A stretch of DNA of 64,000 bases from Oncomelania hupensis. Its lineage: Eukaryota; Mollusca; Gastropoda; Littorinimorpha; Pomatiopsidae. The position numbers and the translations under genes were made by a program. The stretch lies in NCBI GenBank assembly GCA_036898135.1, contig CM072514.1, positions 85,193,081-85,257,080 on the forward strand. Direction: 5' to 3'. How positions within the stretch are numbered: the stretch's first letter is position 1; every line of letters starts with the position of its first letter. The notes under the pieces are model-generated. The model was not told where the DNA came from and did not search any database. It saw nothing but the letters and a program-made list of their open reading frames with translations. Positions 23,390-35,556 of the stretch are shown piece by piece.

Positions 23390-23823
23390 ACTCTGTGGCT
23401 AGGCGCTCAAACCTAGTTAGATAGAGATCTAGACCTTCTTCTCTTTCGTTGAATGGTCCCAGTGGGAATGACATACCTAGTACAGGGTTGGAGGCTACAT
23501 CTAGTTGATCTGAGTGGGGAGGGGTGGTGGCCGAACTTGAGGCTCCTAATCTCCTCAGATCCAACTCATGCTGTCTGTCTTTTTCCTTTTCTGCCCTCTC
23601 TTTTTCTTTTTCTGCCCGCTCATAGTCCCATCTCCTAACTTTTGCTTCTCTCTCTGTTCTGCTTCTAATTCTGCTTTCTACTATTCTCTCTCTGCTGCTC
23701 TCTCTGCCCTAGCCTCCTGCTTCTCTACTTCTTCATTGATATACGCAATGAAGTCGGTTCCTTCTAAGTGTAATGATTCTCCTAATTCCTTAAAGCGTAA
23801 TCTCAAGGCTACTGGGTCTGACA
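23390..23823 (-). pseudogene. Retrotransposon Gag N-terminal fragment
   Basis: From ATG 23823 on the minus strand: MSDPVALRLRFKELGESLHL, a charged coiled-coil (EKQEARAERAAERE), then after a one-base frame change RRWDYERAEKEKERAEKEKD and FNEREEGLDLYLTRFERLA. This order (charged coil, then a D/E-x-x-L-Y-L-x-R-F-E-R block) matches Gypsy-type Gag; compare DSYLARFERFAE in the element at 34902-43720. No protease, RT or LTR accompanies it. The next sequence to the left is the LINE fragment. Confidence 0.65.
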
Positions 23824-23889
23824 TTGTAAAAAGTGTCTATGACCAACCTCTGAATCACGTGGAATACAAAAACCCTAGCAATATGAAAA

Positions 23890-24205
23890 AAATGAAAATA
23901 CCAAACCTATCTGAATTTGGAGGAATGAGGAAGAAAACAAAAGCATTTCGGAAAATGTGTACAGCTTAACTTGAAAGCACTTTTCGGTGGAATTTTCGAT
24001 GTAAGCAGTATATAACTATAGGCATAAAAGCAAGAACTACAAACGAAAGTAACCACACTGTTACACAGGTTACCCAAGTATGCTTACATCGAAAATTCCA
24101 CCGAACATTGCTTTCAAGTTAAGCTGTACACATTTTCCTAAATGCTTTTTGTTTTCGTCCTCATTGCCCCAAATTCAGATAGGTTTTGTATTTTCTTGTT
24201 TTGGA
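23890..24205. repeat. Fold-back: ~120-bp inverted repeat with ~70-bp loop
   Basis: The left arm contains acctatctgaatttggaggaatg, tgtgtacagcttaacttgaa and ggtggaattttcgatgtaag. The right arm (24076-24205) is its reverse complement with few mismatches. The loop is 24011-24075. It could be a MITE-like hairpin or a head-to-head duplication. It overlaps the leader of the gag relic. Confidence 0.8.
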
Positions 24206-24398
24206 GAGTCCGGAATTACTTCTGGCTTCAGCAATGTTTGTAACTACTTGGCTGCGTGTGATTACGTGTACAGGGCTGAGCTTTAACGTTCGCCAACTCG
24301 CCAATGGCCCCTAAAAATAGTGTGTGGCGAGCTCGATTTGGGGTACCATTCGCCCGGCTGGCGACTTGAAAATACCGCCAGTGGTAGAGATTCTGTAC

Positions 24399-24830
24399 CT
24401 GGGTTGCGTTCTTGCTCCACTACCCTCATACAATATGTAGAGGCCGCTACAGTGTGCGCGTGAACCGCGTGTAGCGCAGCAAATTTACGCGCATGCTCAC
24501 AGAGTCCGGAAAAAAGAATGGCTGTCGTCAGTGTCGAAGAAAACCTAAAAGCTTTACTTCAGACTATTATGTTGGAGTTAATTGACGATTCGGACGAGGA
24601 CGAATGTAGAGGGGACTCGTTAAAGACAATTTATGGACAAATAAAAAAAAACTGTGGCACATATCTTTCGCTACCGCCAGCGTCCGCCATTTTTGTATGA
24701 GCTTTCATACAATCCACTGCGCGCTCGAGAGGTGTAGGAAAAAGTAGCACTACGTGTTCATACGCAGTGACTGTGAACGGCTGCGCAGCAATACATAGTC
24801 ATACATAGTGCCATCGTGAACGCAACCCTG
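24399..24830 (+). mobile_element. Small DNA transposon nested in the hAT element
   Basis: Inverted termini gggttgcgttc at 24401-24411 and their complement gaacgcaaccc at 24818-24828. Flanks share tgtac (or tac, depending on where the end is set), so the target duplication is 3 to 5 bp. Harbinger-type ends look similar, but the superfamily is uncertain. Confidence 0.6.
24518..24700 (+). CDS. Short ORF inside the small transposon, unknown
   Basis: A 60-codon frame starting MAVVSVEENLKALLQTIM and continuing with an acidic stretch (DDSDEDECRGD). It could be the N-terminus of a deleted transposase or accessory protein, since it occupies most of a small terminal-repeat element. I do not recognise the family. 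It ends close to the right terminus. Confidence 0.3.
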   Translation: MAVVSVEENLKALLQTIMLELIDDSDEDECRGDSLKTIYGQIKKNCGTYLSLPPASAIFV

Positions 24831-25146
24831 TACACGGACTTTTGACTTGCAATGTAAAACAAAACACGCGCCAACCGCTTCTGCAGTCAGCACCGGAGAC
24901 CCGTTCCGATGCATGCTAGGAAGTTAGGTAACGCTAGCAAAGCGAGGGATTTGCGAAGTAAAAATAGCCTTTTCTCGCGAGACTTTCTTCTTTACCTCGC
25001 CGCGAAACGCTACTGCCCTGCGAGATCCTAGCCTTCTTGCTTCCTTGCGTGTATAGGAACGAGTCTCTGACTTCCTTGATGAGTCACGCGAGACTTGCCA
25101 TACTTTCGATATTCCCCATTCTCAGTCTTTTGTCAATCTCGAACGA

Positions 25147-25269
25147 TGTGGCGCTTTTTAAGCGGTGTCTCGGAGCCTCCAGCAAAAAAATATAAAGTCC
25201 GAAGAAGAAAAAAACCAGCTGAAGAAGGCACATCCAAGCTCCTTCAAGTTTTGGAACACTGAGGAGGAG
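25147..25269 (+). pseudogene. Short hAT-associated ORF remnant
   Basis: ATG 25147 opens MWRFLSGVSEPPAKKYKVRR followed by a basic patch and a stop about 40 codons on. Start and basic patch resemble N-termini of hAT-derived zinc-finger proteins, and it lies inside the hAT-like element, but the match is slight. Confidence 0.3.
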
Positions 25270-25501
25270 GATGTCGATGATGAATAAATTATACAGTGCT
25301 TGTTTTAAAAAAATGAAACAGTGTTGTTGTTGAAATTTATCTTGTTTATTAGCTGCAATAGTTATACAGTTTTTAAAAAATGACCGTGCTTTCAATCAAG
25401 GGGTTTGGCAACCTGAGAAATATTTTGGCAACTTCAACTTCCCAGGTTAGGAGCCCGGCTGGCTCCTTAGCCTGGCTTGCTAAATCTCAGCCCTGCGTGT
25501 A

Positions 25502-26101
25502 GTAGTTCCTGCCGATAAAGGTGAAGGTGACGAGGCGAAAGCTGGCACGCGCTGACTCAAGGCACCTGTCTTGCAAAGTACACACTTCCGTCTCGCAGTG
25601 CCGCTCCGGATAGTTGAGATGAAGGTGATGGAAGAAGGGCTGGTCATTGGAGGTGATAGTGATGGATGGATGGTTGATACGCCCAGTACTCCCGGAAGCA
25701 ACTGCATCCTGTAAATGATCATATTGCTGTCAGCAAACAGGTTAAATCTGTATATTATTTTAAACTAGTACCAGTGGAATGGTGCGTTTGGGTTCAGTTT
25801 GTAAACACACAACACAAAGACAGACTCCAGCCTGTTATACTTATCACGAAATGCTTTATATCCTAGCTGGTAACTCAGCTGGCTCTGAAGGCTCAGTGGG
25901 GGCTAAATTTATGTGAGGCTTCTTGTACCAACAGAGCCTTCAGCAACAGTTAAAAATTAGTTCAACATTGCTTTTAGAGTCCAGCAGACTTCAATGGACA
26001 GAATCAGGACCTTTTTTGGGAGTGCGCTATATAAAAAACAAAAATTAAAAAATAAAATAAAAATTAATCAATTCAATTGCTTGCCTACATGCATGTTCTA
26101 C
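25502..26101. other. No gene; possible LINE/SINE tail near 26020-26080
   Basis: gtgcgctatataaaaa followed by A-rich sequence near 26022-26070 resembles the tail shared by several SINEs and LINEs. Otherwise nothing is recognised. Confidence 0.4.
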
Positions 26102-27912
26102 AGCAAAGGAGAAATTGATAGAAGATCAGTGCCAGGAAATAGAGAACAGTCTGAATAAGAACAACAGCAAGAAGGCTTACCGGACTGTGAAGCGGCTGAC
26201 AAGTGTTAAACAGCCCAAGGTCTCCACGATCCAAAGCAAGTCTGGCATATGCCTTACAGAAGAACAAGTAGTCTTGGACAGATGGACAGTGTACTGCTCT
26301 GACCTTTACAACACACACCAAACGGAGACCCATCAGTTCTAGCATGTCCAGAGAACAGAGAGGAAGAAGAAATCCTCCCAATTCTCCGAGAAAAAGTTGA
26401 GGCAGCAGTGCAATCGCTGAAGAAGGGGAAGTCAGCTGGAGTGGACAACATACCAGCGGAACTGCTTCAAGCAGGAGGAGAAGCGATGATTATCTGTAAC
26501 AAGATCTGGTTGAATGGGGAGTGGCCTACACCATGGATCCAGTCGCTTGTCATCACTCTTCCCAAAAAAGGTAAGCTTCGGGAATGTGAAAATTACCGCA
26601 CCATCAGCCTCATCAGCCATCCCAGCAAGGTCCTCCTGAAAATAATACTCAACAGGTTGAAACCCCAAGCTGAACAAATCATAGCTGAAGAGCAAGTAGG
26701 ATTCAGGGCAGGGTGAAGTACCAGTGAACAGATTTTCAACCTCAAAATAATCTGCGAGAAATACCTACAGCACCAAAAACATCTGTATCATGTGTTCATA
26801 GACTTCAAGAATGCGTTTGACCGAGTCTGGCATGCAGCTCTATGGGCAACAATAAAAGTGTACAACATCAGCCATAAAATTACTGAAGTCATCAAAAGCC
26901 TGTATGACAAGACTACCAGGGCAGTCCTCCATAACAACGCCATCGGAAACTGGTTCAGAACAACAATCGGTGTGCGTCAGGGATGTCTACTCTCTCCAAC
27001 ACTCTTCAACATCTTCCTAGAGCGCATCATGTCAGATGCCCTTGCAGATCACGAAGGCACAGTCAGCATAGGGGGAAGAGGAATCTCCAATCTTCGTTTT
27101 AGAGATGACATTGATGGATTGCCTGGAGAGGAAAAAGAACTTGAACAGCTGGTACAGAGGCTTGACACCACCTCCAGAGCCTATGGAATGAAAGTAAGTG
27201 TAGAGAAGACCAAATGATGACCAACAACACCAATGGCATCAACACGGACATCAAGGTCCAAGGTCAGTCACTTAACACAGTGCATAGCTTCAAATATTTA
27301 GGAGCCATTGTATTAGACCATGGGTCCAGAAAGGAAGTCCTCTCCAGGATCGCACAAACAACTGCTGCCCTGGCGAGGTTGAAGCCAATTTGGAAAGACA
27401 GAACCATCAGTCTACATTCCAAGGTAAGGCTGCTGCGCTCCCTTGTCATCTCCATCTTCCAATATGCTTGCAAAACATGGACGCTCACCTCAGATCTCCA
27501 ACGAAGAATACAAAGCATGGAAGTGAGGTGCTACAGAAGACTTATGGGCATTTCCTACACCCAGCACATCACCAACGACGAAGTCCGTCAGACCATCACA
27601 CAAGCCATTGGACAATATGATGACCTGCTCACAGTGGTAAAAAAACGGAAACTCCGATAGTATGGCCACGTCACCAGATCACCAGGTCTTGCAAAGGCCA
27701 TCCTGCAAGGCACAGTGCAAAGAGATAGAAGAAGAGGGAGACCAAGAAAGAGGTGGGAGGACAACATTCGAGAATGGACTGGTTTGACACTGAGCGAAAC
27801 AATCAGGGTTGCTGAGGATAGGGAAAGATGGAATAAGCTGGTTAAACGAAAATCTGTGGTGCCCTTACGACCTCCGAGTTACGGGATAGGATGGGATAGG
27901 ATAGGATAGTTC
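26102..27912 (+). pseudogene. RTE-like LINE, longest fragment (RT to 3' tail)
   Basis: The 5'-truncated element reads from the pre-RT region (YRTVKRLTSVKQ) through GKSAGVDNIPAELLQAGG, LVITLPKKGKLRECENYRTI, IIAEEQVGFRAG, VFIDFKNAFDRVWHA, VGVRQGCLLSPTLFNIFLER and NLRFRDDIDGL, then the C-terminal RRCYRRLMGIS-like and RKRWEDNIREWTGLTLSE blocks. It ends in a (GGATA)n tail (27888-27910). Stops at 26340, 26714, 27215 and 27658 break it. The catalytic box reads FRDD, not FADD. The endonuclease is missing. This family has eight loci in the window. Confidence 0.85.
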
Positions 27913-29475
27913 AAGAACAGCCTCCTCTGTCCTCCCTCTCGCCTCCCTTCGTCCCTCTCCCTCGCACTCCCCGCAGGTTGTTTCGTTAGCCACGCCTTTT
28001 CACGCACGCCCATGACGTTTGCAATACCCACAAAGTGCCAAGCCGATGACTGTTTGCGGTCAGTGGGCGGAGCTTTAGTGTCGTATAGCTAGATCAGTGA
28101 ACTAGACATGAAAGCCGTAATTATCTATATGGATGTAAACAGCAAAACCAATGATAATTTGAACAATTCTGTCGATAAATACAAACATTTCAACATCTTA
28201 AACAAATTTATAATAATGCAGACTATTTACAGCCCATGTTCGATGACTGCACGCAGGCTCGATCTACAGAGTCTTACTCCGCGAATTATATATCAATATT
28301 TGTGAATTAGAGGTATGAATTACAATTAGTATTACATTAATAGGCAGAGATAATGTTAATGTTAAACAATATTCAACCCTGAGCTAACAAAACAAATCTT
28401 CCATTGGTAGAATTGTGTAGGGACTTCATCTTTGCGTGGCTGGTCATACGAAGCGGCCATATAGAAACTCCCTCTCTCTCCAATGTGTGTATTCGACTGG
28501 ATGACCCATTGATTCACACACCGCGGTTTGTGAAAATGTAAACACACGTATTTGACACAAACCCACAAGTAAGGTCGGAGGTCGAGAACCGGTATTTACA
28601 CGATTTTTGTAACTGCTGTTAAAAATCCGGTTTAAAATAAATGGGTTTCAAATTTTGAAACCCACTTTTTCTTAAACCCACTCGCACGTCGGTGTATTTA
28701 GCGCATAAACCTGAGTATATGGTTCTGAACGCACACACACACAAACACACACACACCTACCTCCGTGTGCACGTGAACTCAGCCTGTCATTAAAAAAAGA
28801 ACTCAACAAAGCAAACAGTGCACGCGTTCAAAGCTATTTTATGATATAATTATACATCCCGATGGAAATATTTTGATGTGTCAGTATGACAGACCACTGG
28901 TGACATTGATAGTCAAAGATGGAGATACAACTATAGTTTATTTTCAAACCTCTAACGGACTAGAACAAGCCCCAAAAGGACCGCAATACGGTATAAATCT
29001 TACAATGTACTTGACGGATCAGGACAGTAGTATAAAATTGTGCAATAGCATCATTGTTGTTAATTTACATTTACATCTCCTTAAACAAAGTTATGTAAAG
29101 CTGTGTACAATGACACGAATTTTGGACGCCGAGTATGAACAGTACATTATCATGATATGATGACATCATTGGTTGTTGGACAATATGGTGGCAACATACC
29201 ACGTGTACAAACTTTATTTAATTTCAACATAAGTTTGCTTGGCATTTTACCTGACTTGCCTTGTTACCGTCGTATTGTATTCTAAGCAATCGAAGAATTA
29301 TCCCCTTCCCCTCTCCCCCCTCCCATGTTACCCTCCCCTCCCTTCATTCTAAGCGAATATGGACGCAAGAAACAGGATAGTTTCGTCTAGCCTATATCAA
29401 CATTTGTCATTGACACCCGTTCAATGATTTATGGAAAACTAAGAAAACTAAGAAAATTGTGTGCACTGTAAGTTA
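27913..29475. other. No gene; palindrome near 28640
   Basis: tgggtttcaa / ttgaaaccca form a short hairpin at about 28641-28663. A CA run lies at 28731-28755. A 95-codon plus-strand frame at 28873-29160 has no recognisable domain and random-looking composition. Confidence 0.45.
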
Positions 29476-29477
29476 CA

Positions 29478-30866
29478 TATCCTATCCTATGATCGTTTAA
29501 CCAGCGTACTCCATCTTTCTCTGTCCTCAGCAACCCTCATGGCCTCGCTCAGTGTCAAGCCAGTCCATTCTCGAATGTTGTCCTCCCACCTCTTTTTCGG
29601 TCTCCCTCTTCTTTGCCTCCTTGCACCGTGCCTTGCAGAATGGTCATTATAAGGTCTGATTATCTGGTGACGTGGCCATACCATCAGTGCTTCCGTTTCT
29701 TCACCATTGTGAGCAGGTCATCATGTTGTCCAATGGCTTGTGTGAACTTCTTCATTGGTGATGTGCTGGGTATAGAAAATGCCCAGAAATCTTCTGTAGC
29801 ACCTCATCTCCATGCTTTGTATTCTTCGTTGTAGGTCTGCTGTGAGGGTCCATGTTTTGTATGCGTATGTAGGAAGATGGAGAAGGCTAGGGAGCGCATC
29901 AGCTTTATCTTGGAATGGAGACTGATGGTCCTGTCTTTCCAAATGCGCTTCAACCTTGTCAGGGCAGCAGTTGTTTGTGAGATCCTGGAGAGGACTTTCT
30001 GTCGGCACCCAAGGTCTGATACTATGGCTCCTAAAACTTTGAAGCTATGCATCTTGTTGAGGGATTAGCTTTGGACGTGTTGATGCCATTGGTATTATGG
30101 TCATTTTGTTCTTCTCTGCGCTTATTTCCATTTCATAGTTTCTGGAGGTGCTGTCAAGCCTCTGTACCAGCTGTTCAAGTTCTTGTACCTCTCCAGCCAA
30201 TCCATCAATGTCGTCCGCAAAACGTATGTTGGAGATTGTTCTACCCCATGCGCTGACTGTGCCTTCGTGATCTGCAAGGCAATCTTACATGATGCGCTCT
30301 AGGAAGATGTTGAAGAGTGTTGGAGAGAGTAGGCACCCTTTAGCACGCCGACTGTTGTTCTGAAACAGTTCCCGATGGCACTGTTGTGGAGGACTGCACA
30401 GGTAGCCTTGTCATACAGGCGTTTGATGACTTCAATAATGTTAGGGCTGATGGCAGACTCGGCCAAACGCAAGATGTAGATGTTGTTGGTGCTGTAGGTA
30501 TTTCTCGCAGATTATTCCGAGGTTGAAAATCTGCTCATTGGTACTTCGCCTTGCCCTGAATCCTGCTTTTTCTTCAGCTATGATTTGCTCAGCCTGGGGT
30601 TTCAACCTGTTGAGTATTTTTTTCAGGAAGACCTTGCTGGGATGGCTGATGAGGCTGATGGTGCGGTAGTTTTCACTCTCCTGAAGGTTACCCTTTTTGG
30701 GAAGAGTTATGAGAAGCGACTTGGTCCATGGTGTAGGTTACTCCCCACTTTGCTCTGGTTACAGAAAATGGTGAGGGCGTCAATTATTGCTTCTCCTCCT
30801 GCTTGAAGCAAATCTGCGGTATGTTGTCCACTCCCGCTGACTTCTCCTTCTTCAGCGATTAAGTTA
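29478..30866 (-). pseudogene. RTE-like LINE fragment
   Basis: Minus strand, tail tatcctatcc at about 29479-29490. Going 5'-ward it shows RGRPKKRWEDNIREWTGL, RRIQSMEMRCYRR, LTRLKRIWKDRTISLHSK, the RT core region near 30170-30330 and a SAGV(D)NIP-like start near 30830. Frame breaks occur throughout. Confidence 0.8.
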
Positions 30867-30889
30867 CGCATTTGATTATTTCTTTAAAG

Positions 30890-31016
30890 AAAAGTTCTTA
30901 TATAGCGCTTTTCCAGCTGAAGAACTGCTCAAGGCGCTGGCTATACAGGATCGAACACTATCCTCCCGACGCGCCTACTTGCTGTGTTAGGATTATCGTT
31001 AAACTTCCCAGACAAC
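30890..31016 (-). mobile_element. SINE-1 3' fragment
   Basis: Minus strand: agcgctatataagaac tail region, ctcaaggcgctggctataca box and the cgtcggga stretch. The head is missing. Confidence 0.65.
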
Positions 31017-31310
31017 TGAACACAATAAGATAAGATAAGATAAGATAAGAATATTTATTCACCAAGTAAAAACGTTACAAGGATTTTGGTGTGGCATGGC
31101 GACAATAAAATACGTCATTTCTTGCACAGTCACACATGCATTCATCGTGTCATACGCTTCATTGGCATACAAGATGTATACAGCACTAAAGGATAGGTAA
31201 ACACAGTGTTAAACATACATCACTTATCAGTCATATAAAGTTATGGATTCAAACACACCCTGCAAGTAAAACAAAATACAGCAGTAAAACAATTTAACAG
31301 CATTAAATAA
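31017..31310 (-). mobile_element. LINE 3' end with (TTATC)n tail
   Basis: On the minus strand the sequence ends in gaataaatattc followed by five TTATC units. Only 3' UTR is present; the 5' limit is uncertain. Confidence 0.5.
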
Positions 31311-31369
31311 AATGATGAGAATGACTAAGAATGTTAAGCTTCACATCCAAATCTACACACACCCCAACA

Positions 31370-31440
31370 CAACACACCACACACACGCACACACATACAC
31401 GCTCACACACACACACTCACACACACCCAGATACAGTACA
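31370..31440. repeat. CA-rich tract
   Basis: Imperfect (CA)n. Confidence 0.9.
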
Positions 31441-31458
31441 TGCAGACTTCGCTACTTT

Positions 31459-31562
<104 letters not shown>

Positions 31563-31569
31563 GCTCGTT

Positions 31570-32571
31570 CGTTCGTTCGTTCGCTCTGTCACTCCCTTTG
31601 TCTCTCCATCTCTCCCACCCCCATCCCCCACTCCCCCACACACACATACACACACACAAACAAACAAAGTAAAAAGGAGAAGAAGAACAAGAACAAGAAG
31701 GACAACAAGAAGAACAACAAGACCAAGAACAAGAGGACCCCTCTCCACTCCCCCTCCCCTCCTCCTCCCCACACTCCCCTTAGTCCACTGGATCCTAGAT
31801 TCAGGGATTACAATCGGGTAAAAGGCGCCTTCTGTACACGATGTTCTTTCCATGAATCATTTTGTACAGTAGAGCAGGGATGTGGAAGGAGAAAAAAGAA
31901 TATTTCGGGGTTGGGGGACATCCGGAAGAAGATAGAGATAGAAGAAAAGATCAACTGAGCTAATTTTTAAAAAAAAATATTTTTGTCGCAGCATTAACAT
32001 AAGTGCGTGAATCAAGTGATTTTTGTTTCGAACGAAAATAGCGATGACAACTGTCAAATGAAAAACTGAGTGATAGCTGGACACGCGCGCTTATAGGATA
32101 CGCCAATCCGCTAAGAAACGAGGAAATTCGCGCGCACATGGGCCGTAGGAAACGCGTCCATATAGGTTATAAAAGGTGCCCGGTCACTTCCTCCCATGAC
32201 ATTTCCTCTTGGTCTTTTCCTCCCCAGTCTTCCCCGCACCCCAATAGCCCATTTCCTCCCCGGCTACCTTCCCCCCCCCCCCACCGTGACCACTTCCCCC
32301 CCCTGCTGTCACTTCCCCCTGTATTATCCCCCACCCCCCTCTTGGGTAATTTCTCCCCCATCCCCTGCCCACACTGCACTCCAATCTAATATAATGAAAT
32401 ACTTTGGGTGGTCGCAGATTCCATGGTCCCAAATGTTACCAGTCCTAATGGAGCATGTAAACAATGGCTAACAAATAATACTGATGAAAAAATGTATTCC
32501 TAAATACAAAAACAATACCGGGAAAATGGATACTTGTTGAAAAACAAAAACTCGCGCACTGGGTACATGCT
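31570..32571. other. Low-complexity and unassigned sequence
   Basis: CA, AAG/AAC and C-rich tracts (31620-31770; 32215-32345). Nothing coding is recognised. Confidence 0.5.
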
Positions 32572-32584
32572 ACGTCGAATATTT

Positions 32585-33161
32585 CCCCCGTTGGGGTGCC
32601 GGGGGTTTCAGTATAAATAGTAATCCCCACTTTCTGGAAATTTAGTGCTTTAAATTCCCACTGTCGCTGTCTTTCTCATTTGCTCTTTCTCGTTCCTGCT
32701 CTGTTCTATCAATCTGCTATACTATCTTCTTCTTCGCTAGACCAGTCCCCTACCTTTTTTCTTGAAAACTCTTCCGGGACAAGACTCCTTATTTGTGTAT
32801 GAGGTCTGTTGGATCAGCTTGGGAATATTGGACACTTTCGGCCAGGTGGTCACTAGGGCGTCCTATGATGTTATTATTTAGCAATGTAGGCATTTTATAT
32901 GTATGTGTTTTGTTGATAATTTATAATCATGTGTGTATTCTATTTTGTTTTTGTAAACGGGGGTTCAATAAATTAGAGTACAGCCTCAGCGTCCCCTGCG
33001 TGGGATGTCTTTATTGTAAAGTGACTTGCTGGTGGAGAGCTTTCAGTTTTACCACTAGCGTTGTTTCAGCAGATCTTTGATGCGGATCAGGGGTTGTCCG
33101 GTCCTGATTTGGCTCGGAAGAGTCCGCTGGACCTAAAGCAATAATCATGTAATGTAATGTA
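32585..33161 (+). mobile_element. 704-bp retroposon family, copy 3
   Basis: Flanked by a perfect 13-bp duplication acgtcgaatattt at 32572-32584 and 33162-33174. It starts cccccgttggggtgccgggg and ends with an (AATGT)n tail. With copy 1 this gives two independent 13-bp duplications, consistent with LINE-machinery insertion. Confidence 0.9.
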
Positions 33162-33174
33162 ACGTCGAATATTT

Positions 33175-34155
33175 TGGTGTGCACTCCTTCTCCTCCTGCT
33201 CCTCTTTCGTCATTCTTCACCTCCACCCCATCCCCATCCCCACCCCTCCCTCCACCCTCCTTCCACACTTCTCCTCACCACACTCCACACTTGGTTATGT
33301 TTCGCGAACGAAGGTCTAAAAACTATCATATGGGGTTTCAGAGGTTTGCATGAAGTGGTCCTAATCAATAGGCCACGCCAATAGCAGTTTGTCCCAGGTC
33401 AAAACGCCTTACTAGCGCTGTGTTCTAAACTTCTTGTGCCCCAAAGTTTAGTCCCAGCCGTTTTGTTGCCACAGTCTATGCATCAATGGGTGGAGAAGTT
33501 GCGTGCGAACAGTTCATTTAGATCAAGAAAAGGTTTAGCACCTTTTGATGAGGTCTTTCGATCGTGCGGATAATTTAATGCATGTTTTTGCCATGCAAAC
33601 GGCCTGGATCGATTCATTCAAATTAGGATGGCGATGAAAATCTTCCTTGTTGTTCTGTCTATCTGTCTGTCTGTCTGTTTCGGTTTCTTGGCTGTCTGAG
33701 CATGTACATCTTCATCACTTACCTGCATGCATGATTGAGTGGTTGTGTCAGCCAAAGGGAAATCTTCTGTTTAACATTCACATTGAATGTTGCCTCACTA
33801 AACAAACAAAAAAATCTGTGAAGGGTATAGTTGTTGTTTGGTTTTTAAAATCAATAAAATCCGTAGTTTGTTGTGCCAATTAATAGCAACCGCTCACGAT
33901 CTTTCTAGCGCTAAAATATCATTTAGTAGATCGTAGAGCGTGTTGGGGTACCGTTAAACAGGGGAAATAATTCCCTGTCAGGACAGAAATGGAACATTTA
34001 AACTTTAGCAGTTGATGTGCGCCACAGAAACACTCTGTATCATTGTTTTAAGTACTAGCAATGCCAATTTCAGGCTCAACTAATTTTTGTTAAATCTAAA
34101 CAAAGCCTTGGAATTGGATCCCTTTAATTGATTATTATATTTAATAACAATATTT
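33175..34155. other. No gene; scrap of 42-bp repeat family near 33770
   Basis: ctgtttaacattcacattga at 33767-33786 matches the 729-897 / 11389 repeat family. Short TCTG run at 33658-33680. Otherwise unassigned. Confidence 0.45.
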
Positions 34156-34760
34156 AGGAGCCATTGTATCAGACAATGGGTCCCGACAGGAAGTCCTCTC
34201 CAGGATCGCACAAACAACTGCTGCCCTGGCAAGGTTGAAGCCAATTTGGAAAGAATAGACCAAGGGTCTACAGTTTTCAAGGTAAGGCTGCTGCGCTCGC
34301 TTGTCATCTCCATCTTCCTATACGCTTGCGAAACACGGACACTCACAGCAGATCGCCAACGAAGAATACAAACCACGGAGATGAGGTGCTACAGAAGACT
34401 TCTGAGCATTTCCTATACCCAGCACATCACCAACGACGAAGTCCGACAGACCAGCACACAAGCCATTCGACAACACGATGACCTGCTCACAGTGGTGGAG
34501 AAACGGAAACTCCGATGATATGGCAACGTCACCAGATCATCAGGTCTTGCAAAGACCATCCTGCAAAGCACGGTGCAAGGATGTAGAAGAAGAGGGAGAC
34601 CGAAAAAGAGGTGGGAGGACAACATTCGAGAATGGACTGGCTTGACATTGAGCGAAACCATCAGGGTTGCTGAGGACAGAGAATGATGGAGTATGCTGGT
34701 TAAACGATTATCTATGGTGCCTCAACAACCACAGGGTTACGGGATATGATAGGATAAGAT
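34156..34760 (+). pseudogene. RTE-like LINE C-terminal fragment
   Basis: Plus strand: GAIVSDNGSRQEVLSRIAQ, VRLLRSLVISIFLYACETRT, then QHDDLLTVVEKRKLR, a stop, and RGRPKKRWEDNIREWTGL, ending in a degenerate gata-type tail near 34745-34765. Confidence 0.8.
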
Positions 34761-34901
34761 AGGAATTACAATAAATCTGTGTAAATATGAAATACGTATC
34801 CACACAAAGTTCGTTGTCTTCAATCGAACTCAACTCAAAGGGCGATGATTTAAAATAATCGGTAGTACAGAAGAACTTAAATGAAACTGAATGTTTGTGA
34901 C

Positions 34902-35534
34902 TGTTACGTTGAAACGAACGAAAGTGTGTCTAAAGCGCGCACGATAGATCTAATCGTTTCGTTTTGCAAAGTATTCAATAATGGAGTTTATTTACCTTTG
35001 ATTTGAGTTGGCACTGTTGTTAGGAGAGGCTTTGTATAACGTTGATAATTTGCGTTAGTCGATATTATTTGAGAATCTTCTGGATATGCGTGTTTACTCT
35101 TGATAGAATTTTCCCGATGGATATCGAAGGTCGTGAATGTTCCCGGAAGTAGAGAAAATGTGTATTGACGTAAGTCAGTGATGACGATCTTTAGTTCGAT
35201 TGGTGGCAGTACGTCATTTCTACCGTATTCGAAATCTTTCCGGAAAAGAGAGAGGTTATTTAATCGTGTGCCGAGTCGCTGTTGAGATAGTAAAGTTGTT
35301 GATAGTGATTTGGAAAGTTGCTGTGAAAGTTGTTGAGTTGAATTGAGAATTGTATGCAGTTGTTGATGTGTGCTGAATAAAAGTGGAAAACTTCATACGT
35401 CGACTTTGTGACTTGTATGCTGTTTGGACGGGCTGTGTGAATAAACGAATCTGAGTTACACCCTATCAGGAATTCAAGCATCGGGGCTGAATCAGATACT
35501 GATAGAAAACACCAACATCAAACAGAGTGTAACA
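34902..35534 (+). repeat. 5' LTR
   Basis: 633 bp, tg...ca ends. Candidate polyadenylation signals aataaa lie near 35379 and 35442. Sequence matches the 3' LTR throughout by eye. Confidence 0.95.
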
Positions 35535-35536
35535 TT

Positions 35537-35556
35537 TTGGGGGTCAAGCCGCGATT
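35537..35556 (+). promoter_or_regulatory. Putative primer binding site
   Basis: tgggggtcaagccgcgatt starts three bases after the LTR. Its complement has the form of a tRNA 3' end (T-loop end, stem, acceptor, CCA). Which tRNA is not resolved. Confidence 0.5.

Larger units (their letters stand above)
24271..25495 (+). mobile_element. hAT-like DNA transposon, 6-bp TSD, non-autonomous
   Basis: Inverted termini cagggctgagctttaac (left) and cagggctgagatttagc (right, complementary strand) are directly flanked by cgtgta at 24265-24270 and 25496-25501. CAGGG termini are typical of hAT. The 6-bp duplication is shorter than the usual 8 but is known for some hAT groups. A smaller element is inserted at 24399-24830. 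Confidence 0.7.

Noticed and set aside
28873..29160. 95-codon plus-strand ORF as a gene
   Set aside because: Random-looking composition and no family resemblance.
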